Assembly: GCA_035135055.1 (NCBI GenBank)
Contig: JAVFHQ010000029.1
Span: 1 to 64,000 of the forward strand
Length of the DNA: 64,000 bases
Reading direction: 5' to 3'
DNA from: Oleoguttula mirabilis
Lineage: Eukaryota; Ascomycota; Dothideomycetes; Mycosphaerellales; Teratosphaeriaceae
The position numbers were made by a program, and so were the translations under genes. Positions within the stretch are counted from its first letter, which is position 1; each line of letters starts with the position of its first letter. The notes beneath the pieces are model-generated. The model made no database searches and had not been told where the DNA came from. It was given only the letters and a program-made list of their open reading frames with translations. Positions 21,861-33,256 of the stretch are shown piece after piece.

Positions 21861-23933
21861 GCAGGCTGGAGGTCGGAAGACTGGATGATTTCTCCCACCA
21901 ACCTCGCTGCGGAGCCGATGCTGCCAATCTCAAAGTCACCTGGACTGCGAAATCTTTTGCCAGACAGCCGAAAGAACAAAAGGCCGGCTATCACCGCCGT
22001 AAGGGCTGGCTGCATATGGGCGTCGACCGGACGATGGAAATGGAGTTTGGGTGGAGGCCTGATCGCCTTGTGGCCAGCAACAAAGCTCGGCGACGGGGCA
22101 CAGTCGTTGCCGCTTTCTGCGTTCACAGGGCACAAAGGTCCGCCAAAGCTGGCTGCTGCTTCTTCTATGGCCTGGTAGCCGTAGTGTCGGCGACAGCTCG
22201 AATGAACCTATGCCGGCCAATGCCGTCCACCAGGCAGCGTGGGAGGCGAAGTCAACGGGCTGTGGAGCAGATACACCCGCATGTTGCGCCCCACTTCGCT
22301 TGACCGAAGCAGGAGAAGGCTTCTTGAGGCCCCTTGACCATACTGAGGGACGAAGAATAGCAAACAGATGAGACATGCCCGTGGTATACTCATAGCCCGG
22401 TGTTGCTGCTGCCATTTACCCGTGAGAGTAGGAGGGGACCGTACTGATGGGCACATAAGCTCACGGTGTGCCGGCCTTCCAGACGTGCAAATGATGGGCG
22501 CTCGGTCGAAGCGGCAAGATCCGAAAGGAGAACCACAGATGTTTGCAGCATTGAGAAACAGCGTTCCATTTAAGTGCGAAGCCTCTCAAGCATTGAGCAC
22601 CGGAGAACCGGGTGCACGATAACGGACAGCAGGCTTCTCTGTCCATGGCTCTTTGCCCGGAGGGTGGGAGCAGCAATGGGAGAATATCAAACTTTTGGGT
22701 AGGCAACGAGTGGCCTGACAACGTGGGTCACCTTCGCCTTTAGCAGATCGGTATACCGGCGTCGCCAAACGAGACTCACAGTCAGACGTGATGGGAGATG
22801 ACACCAGGTTGAGATGCTCTTCCGGGTCCTGCGGCATCGCATCGGTCCAGGGATTCTGGACCTGACGCTCGAGGTCAATACGGTAACATGGTCGCGGCGG
22901 GCAAATGAAGGCGAACCAAGAAACGGATGCGAGTGGTGATACCCGAGGGCGTCTCAAAAGTCGCCTGCGTTAGTGAACTGCTATTGATACTATCTCTCTG
23001 GCGCACGGCTCTCGCTCGTCGGCCTTCTCCGCTGCTACAGCGGCCTTTTCGCCAGCTGTGCACTTCCCATGGCTGGGCTGCAGACCATACAACATGCCGC
23101 CATGAGCACTAGTACTTCTGCATTACCCATTGGAAGTCTGCAATGCCACGCTGAGTAGCTGTGCGTCAGCCACCGCGGATCTCGCCGTCTACCACGGTGC
23201 CCGGCTCCAGCTGCAGGTGCTAATTGCACCTCTGCCGCCTGTTGGAATCTCCGACCGAAGGACATACCATGACATCGACGAGATCGCACGAGCCGGACAA
23301 GGGAAAGCTCGCCTGCATTGCGATACCATATCGTTTGGCGGCCACATGGCGGAGCTGCTGCGACTGGCTCACGGATCCCTGGCAGGATCATCGGGTTTGT
23401 GCGGGCGCATCTCCATTTGTGCTGTCCACACCTATGCGTGCCATACCGCTAGCGGTGGTGTGTGAGCTATCGCCACGCTCCGTCCGGGAGCAATTGATAG
23501 GAGGCTAATAAACATTTGGCAGGACAATAGGGCTCGCCGCTCAGGCCAGGAGCGCATGCATACAGCTCGGCTGAGGCACAGTCAGGCAGACCTGAGCTCC
23601 TCTGTTCCGCGTTCTTTTTTTTCCGCCGTCGGACTTGATGACACCTCACCGGGAGGACGTGAGGTTGGGAACTTAAGCCGAGCGAGGAGCCCAACTCGTC
23701 TTGACTCTTGTGGATTTCATTTTGCGGATTTCATTTTGCGGAGCTCTCGGTAGTCCTCGGCATACGTCTTAAACGGGCAGGTGTTCGCGTGCTGACTTTG
23801 TCTCTCCGCGTCCAGGGTCTGCAATTGACTTTTGCGCATGAACAGAACAAAAACAATACTCTTATCTTTATTGACACAACCCAGCTGTACATTCTTGCCC
23901 ATATCCTCATTTCTTCTCCCGATTTCCGCCAAC
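21861..23933. other. Intergenic, no supported gene
   Basis: About 2 kb. A minus-strand ORF at 22586-22957 has a protein-like stretch (DLERQVQNPWTDAMPQDP), but no start, splice chain or family could be supported. The last 200 nt are the promoter and leader of the PQ-loop gene. Confidence 0.4.
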
Positions 23934-24971
23934 ATGCTCGCCCACGCTCTTCCTCTCACCTGGAACGAAGCCCTCTCAGGCATCACCGGCTCCATCTCCC
24001 TAGCCGCCTGGATCTTCCTGCTGCTGCCCCAGCTCTGGGAGAACTTCCGCAACGGCAACGCCGATGGCCTCTCCCTCGCTTTCCTGCTCGCATGGTTCGT
24101 CGGCGACATCACGAACCTCGCCGGCGCCGTGTGGGCGGGCTTGGTGCCGACAGTAGTGGCATTGGCCGTGTACTTCTGCGCGGCGGACACGGTGCTCATT
24201 GCCCAAGTCTTCTACTACCGGTGGGCGAACAGCAAGAAAGCCGATGTGGAGGAAGAGGCCGAAGCAGGGAAGGCCGACGGCCATGTAGCGTCGAGAGAGG
24301 AGACACCGCTATTGCAGGATGGACAGCCAACGAGCCCGACGGTGACCGCGAGGAGGACGAAGAGGCAGAGCTTCACGAGCGAGGATAACTCGAACCTGCC
24401 GGGCAGCAGAAGGCGCAGCAGTGCCGCTTCGAGCAGCAAGGCACGCCAGCGGAACGCAAGCTCAGGCAGCCTGGAAGCGATCGTTGAAGAGCCCACCAAC
24501 ACCCGCGCAGGGCTCAAGAACACCGCGGCGGTCCTCGCGATCCTTTTGGCTGGCACGGCGGGTTGGGCTATCGCCTACAAGACCGGAGCCTGGAGGCCTA
24601 CACCGCTGTCCAGCAAAGTACCCGAGGCGGGAGGAGACGCAACGCCCGTGGGCGCCATGGTCCTTGGCTACTTCTCCGCTGTCTGCTACCTCGGTGCCCG
24701 CATCCCGCAGATCGCCAAGAACCAGCGGGAACGTAGCTGTGATGGCCTGTCACTGCTTTTCTTCATGCTCAGCTTGCTCGGGAATGCGACCTACGGCATG
24801 GGCATCCTCTTCCACTCCGTCGAGAGGCAGTATTTCCTTACCAACCTGCCCTGGCTCATCGGCAGTCTGGGCACAATGGCGGAGGACGCTGTGATCTTCT
24901 TGCAGTTCCATTACTTCGGCGAGAAGCGCCCGCAAGGGGATGAAGCTGTAGACGGTGAGGCTGTGGAGTGA
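23934..24971 (+). CDS. PQ-loop vacuolar basic amino-acid transporter, Ypq1/2/3 type (345 aa)
   Basis: Single exon from ATG at 23934. Two PQ-loop repeats: the first has LLLPQLWENFRNGNADGLS (Pro-Gln at 32-33), the second ARIPQIAKN near residue 260 followed by RSCDGLSLLFFML. Seven membrane segments are expected: three before and four after a long Ser/Arg-rich cytosolic loop (about residues 100-200). This is the plan of yeast Ypq1-3 and human PQLC2, which export lysine, arginine or histidine from vacuole/lysosome. The loop contains EETPLL, an acidic dileucine of the kind used for AP-3 sorting to the vacuole. Function is confident by family; which amino acid is moved is not known. Confidence 0.9.
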   Translation: MLAHALPLTWNEALSGITGSISLAAWIFLLLPQLWENFRNGNADGLSLAFLLAWFVGDITNLAGAVWAGLVPTVVALAVYFCAADTVLIAQVFYYRWANSKKADVEEEAEAGKADGHVASREETPLLQDGQPTSPTVTARRTKRQSFTSEDNSNLPGSRRRSSAASSSKARQRNASSGSLEAIVEEPTNTRAGLKNTAAVLAILLAGTAGWAIAYKTGAWRPTPLSSKVPEAGGDATPVGAMVLGYFSAVCYLGARIPQIAKNQRERSCDGLSLLFFMLSLLGNATYGMGILFHSVERQYFLTNLPWLIGSLGTMAEDAVIFLQFHYFGEKRPQGDEAVDGEAVE

Positions 24972-25529
24972 GAGTGCATGGCCTGCTAGTGCTCTTGTCG
25001 TGAAGATGTCAGCTGGCCGTGCTGCCAGGAATCCGTCCCGCATCGCCTCTCTGGATCGCGCTACCCGGACTACTCTCCATCTCTCTTCACGCTTCAGGCC
25101 ATCAAAGGACGCACCGCCAAGAGGCCGTAGCCCGCTCCCAATTGCCCGAAGTTCGTAAACAGCCCACTGCCGAACGCCATAGATGCTAGCATGAGCCTGC
25201 TAATGCGGCGTAAGTGATGGCTCGCTCAAGCGATCACTGAAGCGAAGCGTGTGCCGACCCTACAAGAACACCGCATGTGTATCAAGATAATGGCACGTGA
25301 TATCCTTTCTGACCACAAGTCTTGGCCCGACTACGACTTCCGTCTCCGGACTTTGCGGGTTCTGGCTGGAGCTTCACGGCATGCGATGACGTTCTTCCTC
25401 TGCGATGTTACGAGCTCGACATCTATCTTGCTCCTAAGCCGGCCGTCGAGCAGGACCACCAGATGAATAGCAATTGCCATCGCCATTACTGACACAAGCT
25501 CACCGACACTGTCACAGCGATCAACGACC
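24972..25529. other. Intergenic between PQ-loop and DUF1772 genes
   Basis: 3' flank of the PQ-loop gene and promoter of the DUF1772 gene. Nothing else seen. Confidence 0.4.
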
Positions 25530-26183
25530 ATGGCCTACACGTCCGCAGCCCAAACCATCAGCATCGCCACAGCCCTCATAGCCTCAGGCGGCATCCTCTC
25601 CCTCTCCCTGTTCGACGTCCCCGAACTTCAGTCTCAGCCCGCTGACCGCGCCTTGCCATCAATCCGCTTCCTTTTCTCCCGTGGCAGCCACACCTTCCCC
25701 CAAGCCGCCACGCTCTCCAGCGCCGGCTTCACCTACCTGGCCTACACATCTCTCCCGGCGGCTCAGCAAAGCGTCACCGGCCTGCTGAAGATGGCGGCCA
25801 GCGGTGGAAAGGTGTCCGCCTACCTCGCCGCCGCCGCCCTGGCATTCAGTATCGCTCCCTGGACGGGCCTGATGATACCGACGAACTTCGCTCTGATCCA
25901 GATGAACGAGGATCTGGGCGGGGCACCCAGCCAGGCGAAAGCGGACCGCAGCGACTTCCAGACTGGCGGGAGGAGCGCGAAGGAGTCGGTCAATAGCGCC
26001 GGCGTGGTGGATGAGCTGAGTGATCTGAGTGGGCCGCAGCAGCGGACTGAGAAGCGGTCGAGTGCGGAGGATGATCGGAAGGTGAGGGAGTTGTTGACGA
26101 AGTTTGGGAGGTTGAATGTTGTGCGTGCCGCGCTCATTGGAGCTGGGGGGGTTGTTGGGTTGGTTGCTGCGGTGGGTGCGTGA
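25530..26183 (+). CDS. DUF1772 / anthrone-oxygenase-like membrane protein (217 aa)
   Basis: Single exon from ATG at 25530. Four hydrophobic segments: residues about 8-28, 60-78, 95-115 and a C-terminal VVRAALIGAGGVVGLVAAVG. Between the third and fourth is WTGLMIPTNFALIQMNEDLG, which fits the I-P-x-N-x-x-L motif of DUF1772. The FSRGSHTFPQ segment after the first membrane helix is also usual. Some DUF1772 proteins are anthrone oxygenases in polyketide clusters, but no polyketide synthase or other pathway gene is in this window, so a role in secondary metabolism is not supported by context. The charged insert at about residues 130-190 is probably cytosolic and disordered. Confidence 0.8.
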   Translation: MAYTSAAQTISIATALIASGGILSLSLFDVPELQSQPADRALPSIRFLFSRGSHTFPQAATLSSAGFTYLAYTSLPAAQQSVTGLLKMAASGGKVSAYLAAAALAFSIAPWTGLMIPTNFALIQMNEDLGGAPSQAKADRSDFQTGGRSAKESVNSAGVVDELSDLSGPQQRTEKRSSAEDDRKVRELLTKFGRLNVVRAALIGAGGVVGLVAAVGA

Positions 26184-26657
26184 AGGTGATGCGTGACTTG
26201 CCACTCGCCGCGCATGGACAGACAAAAGAGTAAGCCTATGCCTCTCTTCGGTGCTCAAAGCCAATTTGCAGACTGTGCCTCGTATGTTGTCGCAGAATAC
26301 AATACTGCTCCACTTCCTCAGGCCTAGACCACGACTGCTTTTCTTTGCGTCCTGCATTTTACGTACTCGGCAAACAGTGAGTAGTCCACCCAGATGGGAT
26401 GAGTGCCTCTTCAGGCGGACAGAGGAGGATGCCACCAAGCCAATGGTGTAGCGAGGCACTCTCCGGCAATACCGGAGGGTGCTGGAGCGAAGAGTCACGG
26501 ATACAATGGCAGGCTGTACACAGGCAGTGAGCATATCATGGAAGCAACCGGGAGTTGGCTGGTCATACTGCTGTCCGTACCGGCGGAAGTCAACGGATTA
26601 CATGACGGGTGTCTCAAGATACTCGGCGGGCCATCCGGCGGTTTACCCTCTGCTTTG
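26184..26657. other. Intergenic
   Basis: Convergent 3' flanks of the DUF1772 gene and the NLR pseudogene. No gene seen. Confidence 0.4.
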
Positions 26658-29600
26658 CTACGCTCTTGTCTGTCTACTCTCCGCCTTTCCGTTCGACCTC
26701 ATTTTTCGCCTGGATCTTCCTTTCCCGGACCCCTTCTTCCCCACTAGGGCTTCTTCCGCTCTTCTTTCTCCTGATTCGCTATGCATATCGTTCACCTCGA
26801 TCTCGGCTGCGTGGTCACTCTGCTCGATTATGCACGCGAGGAGGCGTTCGGACGCTATTCGGCTTGGGTTGTCCGAGCGTGAGACGTTTCGTTCGATTGC
26901 AACAACGTGCTATAGCAGCTCGACCGCCTCCTCAACTCGCCCAGCGGCCTGGTATACATGACCCAGGTTATGCTCAGACGCTAGTTTATCAGGGTGATCC
27001 GCGTGTAAGACGTTTTGTTCGATTGCAACAACATGCTCTAGCAGCTTGACCGCCTGTTCAACTTGCCCGTTAACCAGGTACGCACCGGCCAGCGCATGCT
27101 GAGATGCCAGTCGATTAGGGCGATCTGCTGCTAGGCTCTTCTGCACCCGGACGACGTCCTCCAACAGTCCGATCGCCTCTGTAACTTGCCCATTGGCTCG
27201 ATACGCAGCAGCTAGTGTATGCTGAGATGCCAGTCGATCGGGATGATCTTCTCCCAGGCTCTCACGCACCTGGACCACGTGCTCCAACAGTCCGATCGCC
27301 TTTGTGACTTTCTCGTCTTTCATGTATGCCACGGCTGTAAAGTAGTGTGCATTGGCGACTTGCTTGGCATTGGGCTGTTCGGAAAATACGGCTTCTGTCT
27401 GCTTAACAAGAACCTCAGAGACTTCGATGGTCTGGTTGCTGCCGACAGGGTATAGCTGCCACGTATATGCACACCATATCTCACAGAGCTCGAGCTTATT
27501 CGAAGAGCCGCTAATATTTCGTGGCCGATTTGCAAAGTTCGTCTCCAGATGCCGCTCGAGCCGGGCAGAAAAAGGCTGCCAATCATGCATACCCTGTGTT
27601 GAAAGCGCTAAAATAGAAGCCGCTATCATCCACGGTTGCACTGGTTGTTCGATGCGAACCCTTGCCCAAGCATGGACCAACGAATGGATTGACATCGATC
27701 CTTGCTCTAGATCCAGCCTTGCAAGAGACAGTCGGCCTAGATGTGCGCGGGCTTTTCGAAATGTTCGTATGCGTTCCTCTGGAGGTGGGAAGTCAAGGAA
27801 GGCTCGACACTTCGCCACATGTCAGGGCGAAAGGTGGCGGATTCCATCGTAGCCCTCCACGGACCAACAAAGGACTTCTTCCTCGTAACTCCACGCCCGC
27901 GCAAAAAGCTCCTCCGAAATATCTTGGCTATCCATTAATGCTATGATGTCGAGCAGCGCTAGAGCGTGTTTTGCAGAGGTATCAGTCAATGCTGTGCGTT
28001 CGAGTGCAAGCGCAGACACTTCGAATGTAGCATTGACCTTCTTATATCGAGCTTGCTCGGACCCCGTGTCTAACGGGTCCTCCTGAGTGCTGTTCCCCGA
28101 ATGCGTCTGCAAAGTCGTAAAGCGAGTAGATACCACTCCGTACGAGAGAGCCTGCAGCATTTAGTGCGAGAGGATGGATTCAAGCTCGTTCGCTATTCGC
28201 CTCGCTTGTTGGATGTTTTGATCGTTGCGCTGCTTGGTCGACACCTCAAAGATAAGGCCGATTGCAGAGTTGGGGTCCAGACCTTCGAGTCGTAGGAAGT
28301 CTCTGGTTGTCTTGTCTGTCGAATCAGAGGATGCGTACTTGCACGCATCAGACAGTCTGGTTGTCAGTACGACCCTGACATGGTCCCCGTTCGGTATGTA
28401 GCGAGCATAATCAACGTCTCCATCATCACAATTGTCTATTACAAGCAGCGATGGTTTGAGGGAGCTCGCGAGACGGTCTCCAGCACCGTAAAGCGCTGAA
28501 TTGTCGTCTATAGGCCAGCCACACAGGCCGCTGATTCGTTTGCAATCCGCACGGAAAGATGCTTCACTGCTGCAATCCACCCAGAACAAGGCCCAGAGCC
28601 TAGGGGCTTGTTAGCGAAGTCTCTGGGAAGCGTATTCATTGAGGTCACACCTCTCACGGAGCACCCGGTCACTCCTCTCCAAAAACTGAAGGATCGTTTC
28701 ACTCTTGCCGACACCACCCATCCCTGAGACAACAAAGACCGTCTGACGTTGGTAAGGTTGTCGACCCTGTTCTGGTAATAGGCGGCTTTCAAGACGGTCT
28801 ATGATATGTGAGTACCCAGTGTATCGTGGATTCGCCTTTCGCGGAAGGAGACAAGGCTTGTCCACTACGTAGGAGATGCAATTAGCACGTCTGATTTCAA
28901 GCTCTCTATTGAGCAATTTCATTACAAAGCTTTGCTCCAGCTTACCTGGTGGATATGATGCAGCGTTGGCGGTAGTGTTGTGTACTGAATACACCAAGGA
29001 TCAGCGGGTGCAGTTCTTACCCGCTAGCTAAACAGACTGCAGCACTTCTAAAATCTGTGAACAGAAGATCAAGTGCAAACAGTGGTCAAAGGAATATTGA
29101 CAGTTCTCCGAGCCTCAATAGCTTGACATCCTACTTCGTACCTATATGCATAGTGGCACTGTCACCGCTCTGCGTAGGCGCAAGAACGTGTCTGGTCCTT
29201 GCTGGATATTCTGTGGGCCTCGGCCCAGATTGATGTTCTGTGTCTCGCTTTGACGCAGGGGTAGCGAGTGGGTGTCTGCATTGCTGCTGGCGGGTCCTAA
29301 TCACGTTCAGTGCCTTGGACACGAATGATGAAGCAATTCCAAAAGAGCCTACGAACCTACGGAGGGCCTGTCAGAGAGCTCAATCTCTTCGATCATTGCC
29401 TTTGCACAGAGAGCCGCTCTGGCCGCCGGATAACCACGCCATTTCTTGCTCTTGTGACTGTCCGCATTGTCCACAACGCCTTTGATCACAATGGTCCCAA
29501 ACACCTCCCAGGCGCCGGCGCATTCCATCTCGAATCCGATGACCTTCTCGTATCTGATAAGCAAGTCCCGTCGATGCCCACTTTTCATGACCGCGTTCTG

Positions 29601-30386
29601 AGGCGTAACGTCCAAAATGAATCTTGGTTTCGCGAAGTGGACTGCTGCGACACGGCACGCAACCAAGGTCCTTGCAACTCGCTTCAAGCGCCTCTTTGCA
29701 CACCTCATGCTGCCACCCTGTACACTGGCTGCACCGCTCACATGCAGTCGAGTTCTGATGTTTGTGGCGATACCCCATGGCATAGACGCTGTCGGTCTCT
29801 GGGCCAGGATGCTCGTGGTACTGGCCTTGACCGGTCTCAAGCTTGCTGTAACTCGCAAGATCCGCGTTCGTCTTGCCTTGTATCCGGCTGAACGCTTCGC
29901 TTCTACCGCGTACAAACTGGTTGATGAAGTTGGCAACCTCTGCAGGAGCTCGTGGAAGCACGTTTTCGACGTCAGTCTTCCTCTTGAATCCGTTCTCAAA
30001 TTCCTTGCCAAAATCGTATTCTATCACTTGTGTGCTAACAATCACATCCCCAAGGTGGATATCAGAGTCTTTCCACCCTTTCCCATCGTGAACGAAGGGT
30101 GCTCCACCAGCGATGCCTACCACTAAGGTATACACAATGTTGGGAAAGCTAACGCGCAACCCTCGTGCAAGATCCCTCCTGTTGGTTGTCCCATAATCTC
30201 TTGGACCCGTTACCACGACCGGCTTGCCTCCAAGCTCGCCGAGGGTGTAGCTGTTGTCATCTCCCTTCACTTTGCCATAACTGTATCCACAGTGTCGCGT
30301 TCCTCGGGCAGAGCGCATATGATGGCGATCTCAAAGTCGTTGCGAGATGCAGGCGGTCGTGCAGGCCTAGCCCGAGGAGCTGCCAT
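26658..30386 (-). pseudogene. PNP-NB-ARC-TPR NLR-like gene, decayed
   Basis: ATG at 30386 starts DFEIAIICALPEER, the first strand of a PNP_UDP domain. That frame stops at 30267 and the domain continues in another frame (KVKGDDNSYTLGELGG, TLVVGIAGGAPF). A second shift near 29600 leads to HRRDLLIRYEKVIGFEMECA. The linker is also broken. NB-ARC follows with P-loop GMGGVGKS (28724-28701), a real 51-nt intron (28650-28600) joining VLRER to LWALFWVDCSSEASF, and kinase-2-like SLLVIDNCDD. From 28599 one frame runs almost 2 kb to 26658 but contains three stops: TAA 28163-28161, TGA 27824-27822 and TAG 26912-26910. The tail has at least four TPR units (LASQHTLAAAYRANGQVTEA type). Fungal NLRs of this layout act in non-self recognition. 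Several independent lesions make this a pseudogene. Confidence 0.85.
28600..28650 (-). other. Intron inside the NLR NB-ARC region
   Basis: GTGTGACC..CGCTAAC..CCCTAG, 51 nt. Its removal joins the P-loop exon to FWVDCSSEASF in frame. Useful because it shows the locus was once a normally spliced gene. Confidence 0.75.
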
Positions 30387-31512
30387 TGTGCCAGTGTAGT
30401 CTTCAAAATGCTTCGGTGCTTATTTATGGGCTGACTCTGGCTAAGCACTCAATCAGAGCGGGTGGAGGCAGGTTTGGGAGTGGGTCACGGGCGGTACGCT
30501 CTGTCGCAACACACCAGAAGACATACGAGGGAGTACTATGGCGGGAAGGGTGGTTTAAGTGGTGACCGGTGTGATCAGGCTGAGGATCGAAATACCTGAG
30601 GTGACAGCCTTGCCGGAACGTAGCCGCCGAGGCTGCATGGTGGCGCTCGCCGCATGACTGCTGTCTGGTTGTTAGGCTTCGACTTCATCCGCTATGTAAC
30701 AATTCGATTACGAAACGTCTCCCTGCGAAAGAGCTGTTGTAGGCGCAAGCTAAATATATAGGGGGTTGCAACCCATCGGACCCCTACCACGTATGTGGTT
30801 CTTCGTTCGTCCAAGAGATACAGGCAGGCTGAGCAAGCCAATTCGCACTGCCGCTTGCCTCTCCAGCTCCTGCGTGGCATTCTGTCCGCTTCGTAGAGTC
30901 AGTAGGCTGGCAAATGAAAGTGTTGCGGTCGAACAACAGGTCCAACCGGACGGTTGCAACACGCCGTCGGATCAATGTTCCTCCGAAGGTCACGTGAAAT
31001 CACATATCCGACACATCCATCTCCATGCTCAGCCTTGTCCTTCTTCCTTGTACCGGTCGCGGCCTCAATACCAAGTCCTGCCAATGCACGCTCATCCGCA
31101 CCAGGAAGTTCGCAGGAAGAAGCGAGGATCCGACGTTCGCTTGAGCCGCGCGCCGAGCCTGTGGAGCGAAAGACCGTCCTCTCTCGCGCCGCCTTCATTC
31201 ATCATCCTTCGACTGCTACGCAGCGACTGCGCACAGCTCTTTCATACGGGTGACGTTCTTCATCACGGCCCATGTCTAGCCTGCCGTACGCCCAAAGCAT
31301 CTGCAGGTGCGTGCTCGAGGAAACGCATGAAGGTCGAGGACCGCGTGCTCCTCGGTGCCTGCGCTCAAGCAACTCTGTGCTCATCCACGCTTGTGCTTCA
31401 CCTGCCTCTGGTGCGTTGCGTTCATCAGCGTGCCACGTCCCCACAGTCTCCGCATCACGCCCCGCAGCTCGACAGGAAAGTTCCAATCTCCAGCATCTTC
31501 TGCCATCCCGTC
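30387..31512. other. Intergenic, no supported gene
   Basis: 5' flank of the NLR pseudogene and 3' flank of the DOMON-b561 gene. A plus-strand ORF 30766-31719 runs across it but is compositional and antisense to the real gene at its right end. Confidence 0.45.
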
Positions 31513-33256
31513 TCACTTCATGCCCAGAAACCCCTCCCCTTCCAGCCCACCCCTCGGACTCCCCGTCTGCAACGTCAGCCTCGGCAGCGGCGCCACACTT
31601 GCCCTCGCCGGCGCAGGATGGGAGAAACTCGCGTCACCCATCTCCCAACCTGCATGATGCCCAGCAGACATGGCCGAGACGGGCGTCTGCAAATGCTCGT
31701 ACCCTGCCGTCTGGCCTGAGAACCCGAAGCCAGGCGCAGAAGGTGATGTTGAGGCGCGCGGGTAGTACGATCCAGCCCCGGGGCCGGCATATGGATCTAG
31801 CGTATCGCTAACGTCTTCTGGCTTGTACCTGCGCGGTGTCTGGCGGAAGTGCACGAACCCGCGCACAGCAACAACAACGAGTCCGACAACCGTAACGACA
31901 ACGCCGTAAGCGATCTTACCGCTCTTCGGACTGTCGGCGAGATCGAGACCCAGCCCGCCGTTGACAAGCGCTAGGAGAATCAGCGACGGGCCGAGGAACA
32001 TGTGAATCTTCCCTACGATAGAGGGCTTCCTCGTGCGCCGGAAGATCGCATGCCCTGCCAATCCGAGGCCAAGCTGGAGCAGCAGGAGACAGAAGACCAG
32101 CAGGCCGAGGATCTGGTGGCTGGTGGCGAAGCTGCGGGAGCGGTTGTACTCGAGTGAGATGCGCACGGCCGTGCCGAAACCGACGAGGACTAGCAGTACG
32201 CCTACTGCTTGCGCCACCGCATGCCAGAGTACGCTCTTCAGCACGCGCAAGACCAGCGCGCCGAGCGGGAAGACGAGGATGAACGCCAGACACATGACCA
32301 CGGCGTGCAAGGTCGGACCCCAATCGCTATCCTTACCGGCACCCGACGGCCCCGAGGACCCGGCGGAAGCGAAGGTGCTGTCCGCCACCACGGCGTTTGT
32401 GTCGTTGAGATTAGGCGCCGGCACACGCCCGTAGGTTGTTGACGCATTGCTGCTCGCGATCGTCATGTCGAGCGTGAAGTGGCCGTAGTACTCATGTCGC
32501 CGCAGCGGCGCATCGAGCGCGTCCGAGTGCAGTGTCATCTCCGGGCCGACGGCGAAGATGAAGGGGAGGGCGGTGTTGGCGTAATCTGCTGATGTGAAGC
32601 CGGAGCAATTCTTGCAGACCCCGTGTGCGATCTGGATCCCACCCAGACCCGGCGCGGCGGTGTTGCAGTCTGATGCCAGCGAAGAGTCAGTGTCAGCAGA
32701 GGCTTCAAAGCAGAACAACAGGATCGGATCCTTCTGACGGGACACAGTACGTACTTGGCGCATAAGCATCACTAAAGATCTTCTCAAACTCCGCGTCCTC
32801 CGCCCACTCAGGCTCGCTGTGCCCATGCCTCGCGCGCCGCGGACTCGTCGTCATGCCCGTCCCATTCGCACTGGCGTACGCGACCAGCATGAAGGCGCCC
32901 GCCATGTTCTCGCCGATGCCGACGCCGACCTAAGCACGAAGCACCAAGGGTCAGCATATGATGCAGAATGGTGGATGTCTCTAGGCATGCAAAGCCACTG
33001 TTCATGTTCTGCGGGATGGGACTTGGCAGCGCCGTGCCGTACTTACCCACGCTCGCGTAGTAGGCGCCGACATATGAAGGTAGATATCGCCGTTCTGCAC
33101 GAAGTTCATCCCGACGATGTAGGTGGCATCCGAGGAGATATTGGTGACGAAGTAGCCGGCTTTGGCGTGCGGGTCCACTTGGTCGAGCGCCAGTACAAAG
33201 GAGGGCGCGAAGACGGCGAGGAGGCAGAGTAGTAACGGGGTGGAGGGCAGCATCAT
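31513..33256 (-). CDS. DOMON (CDH-type cytochrome) plus cytochrome b561 membrane protein (513 aa, 3 exons)
   Basis: Exons 33256-33047, 32929-32755 and 32669-31513. Introns of 117 and 85 nt join VNFVQ..TTRAW to VGVGIGENMAGAF and DAYAP to NCNTAAPG. A signal peptide (MMLPSTPLLLCLLAVFAPSFVLA) precedes a DOMON domain of the cellobiose-dehydrogenase cytochrome type (residues about 25-220, with GVCKNCSGF). Then come five to six membrane segments of a b561 core containing the spaced histidines HAVVMCLAF, TSHQILGLL and KIHMFLGPS, and a Ser/Pro-rich cytosolic tail. The family carries haem and moves electrons across the plasma membrane (ferric-reductase-related, FRRS1-like). Physiological donor and acceptor are unknown. 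Frame and motifs are intact. Confidence 0.88.

Noticed and set aside
22586..22957. Minus-strand ORF containing DLERQVQNPWTDAMPQDPEE
   Set aside because: Protein-like over about 40 residues only; no start, no splice partner, no family.
29380..30318. Apparent single 312-aa minus-strand protein
   Set aside because: It is the middle frame of the broken PNP domain of the NLR pseudogene; its last 70 residues are out of register.
30766..31719. 317-aa plus-strand ORF
   Set aside because: Cys/His/Arg-rich composition without domain; its right half is antisense to the DOMON-b561 gene.
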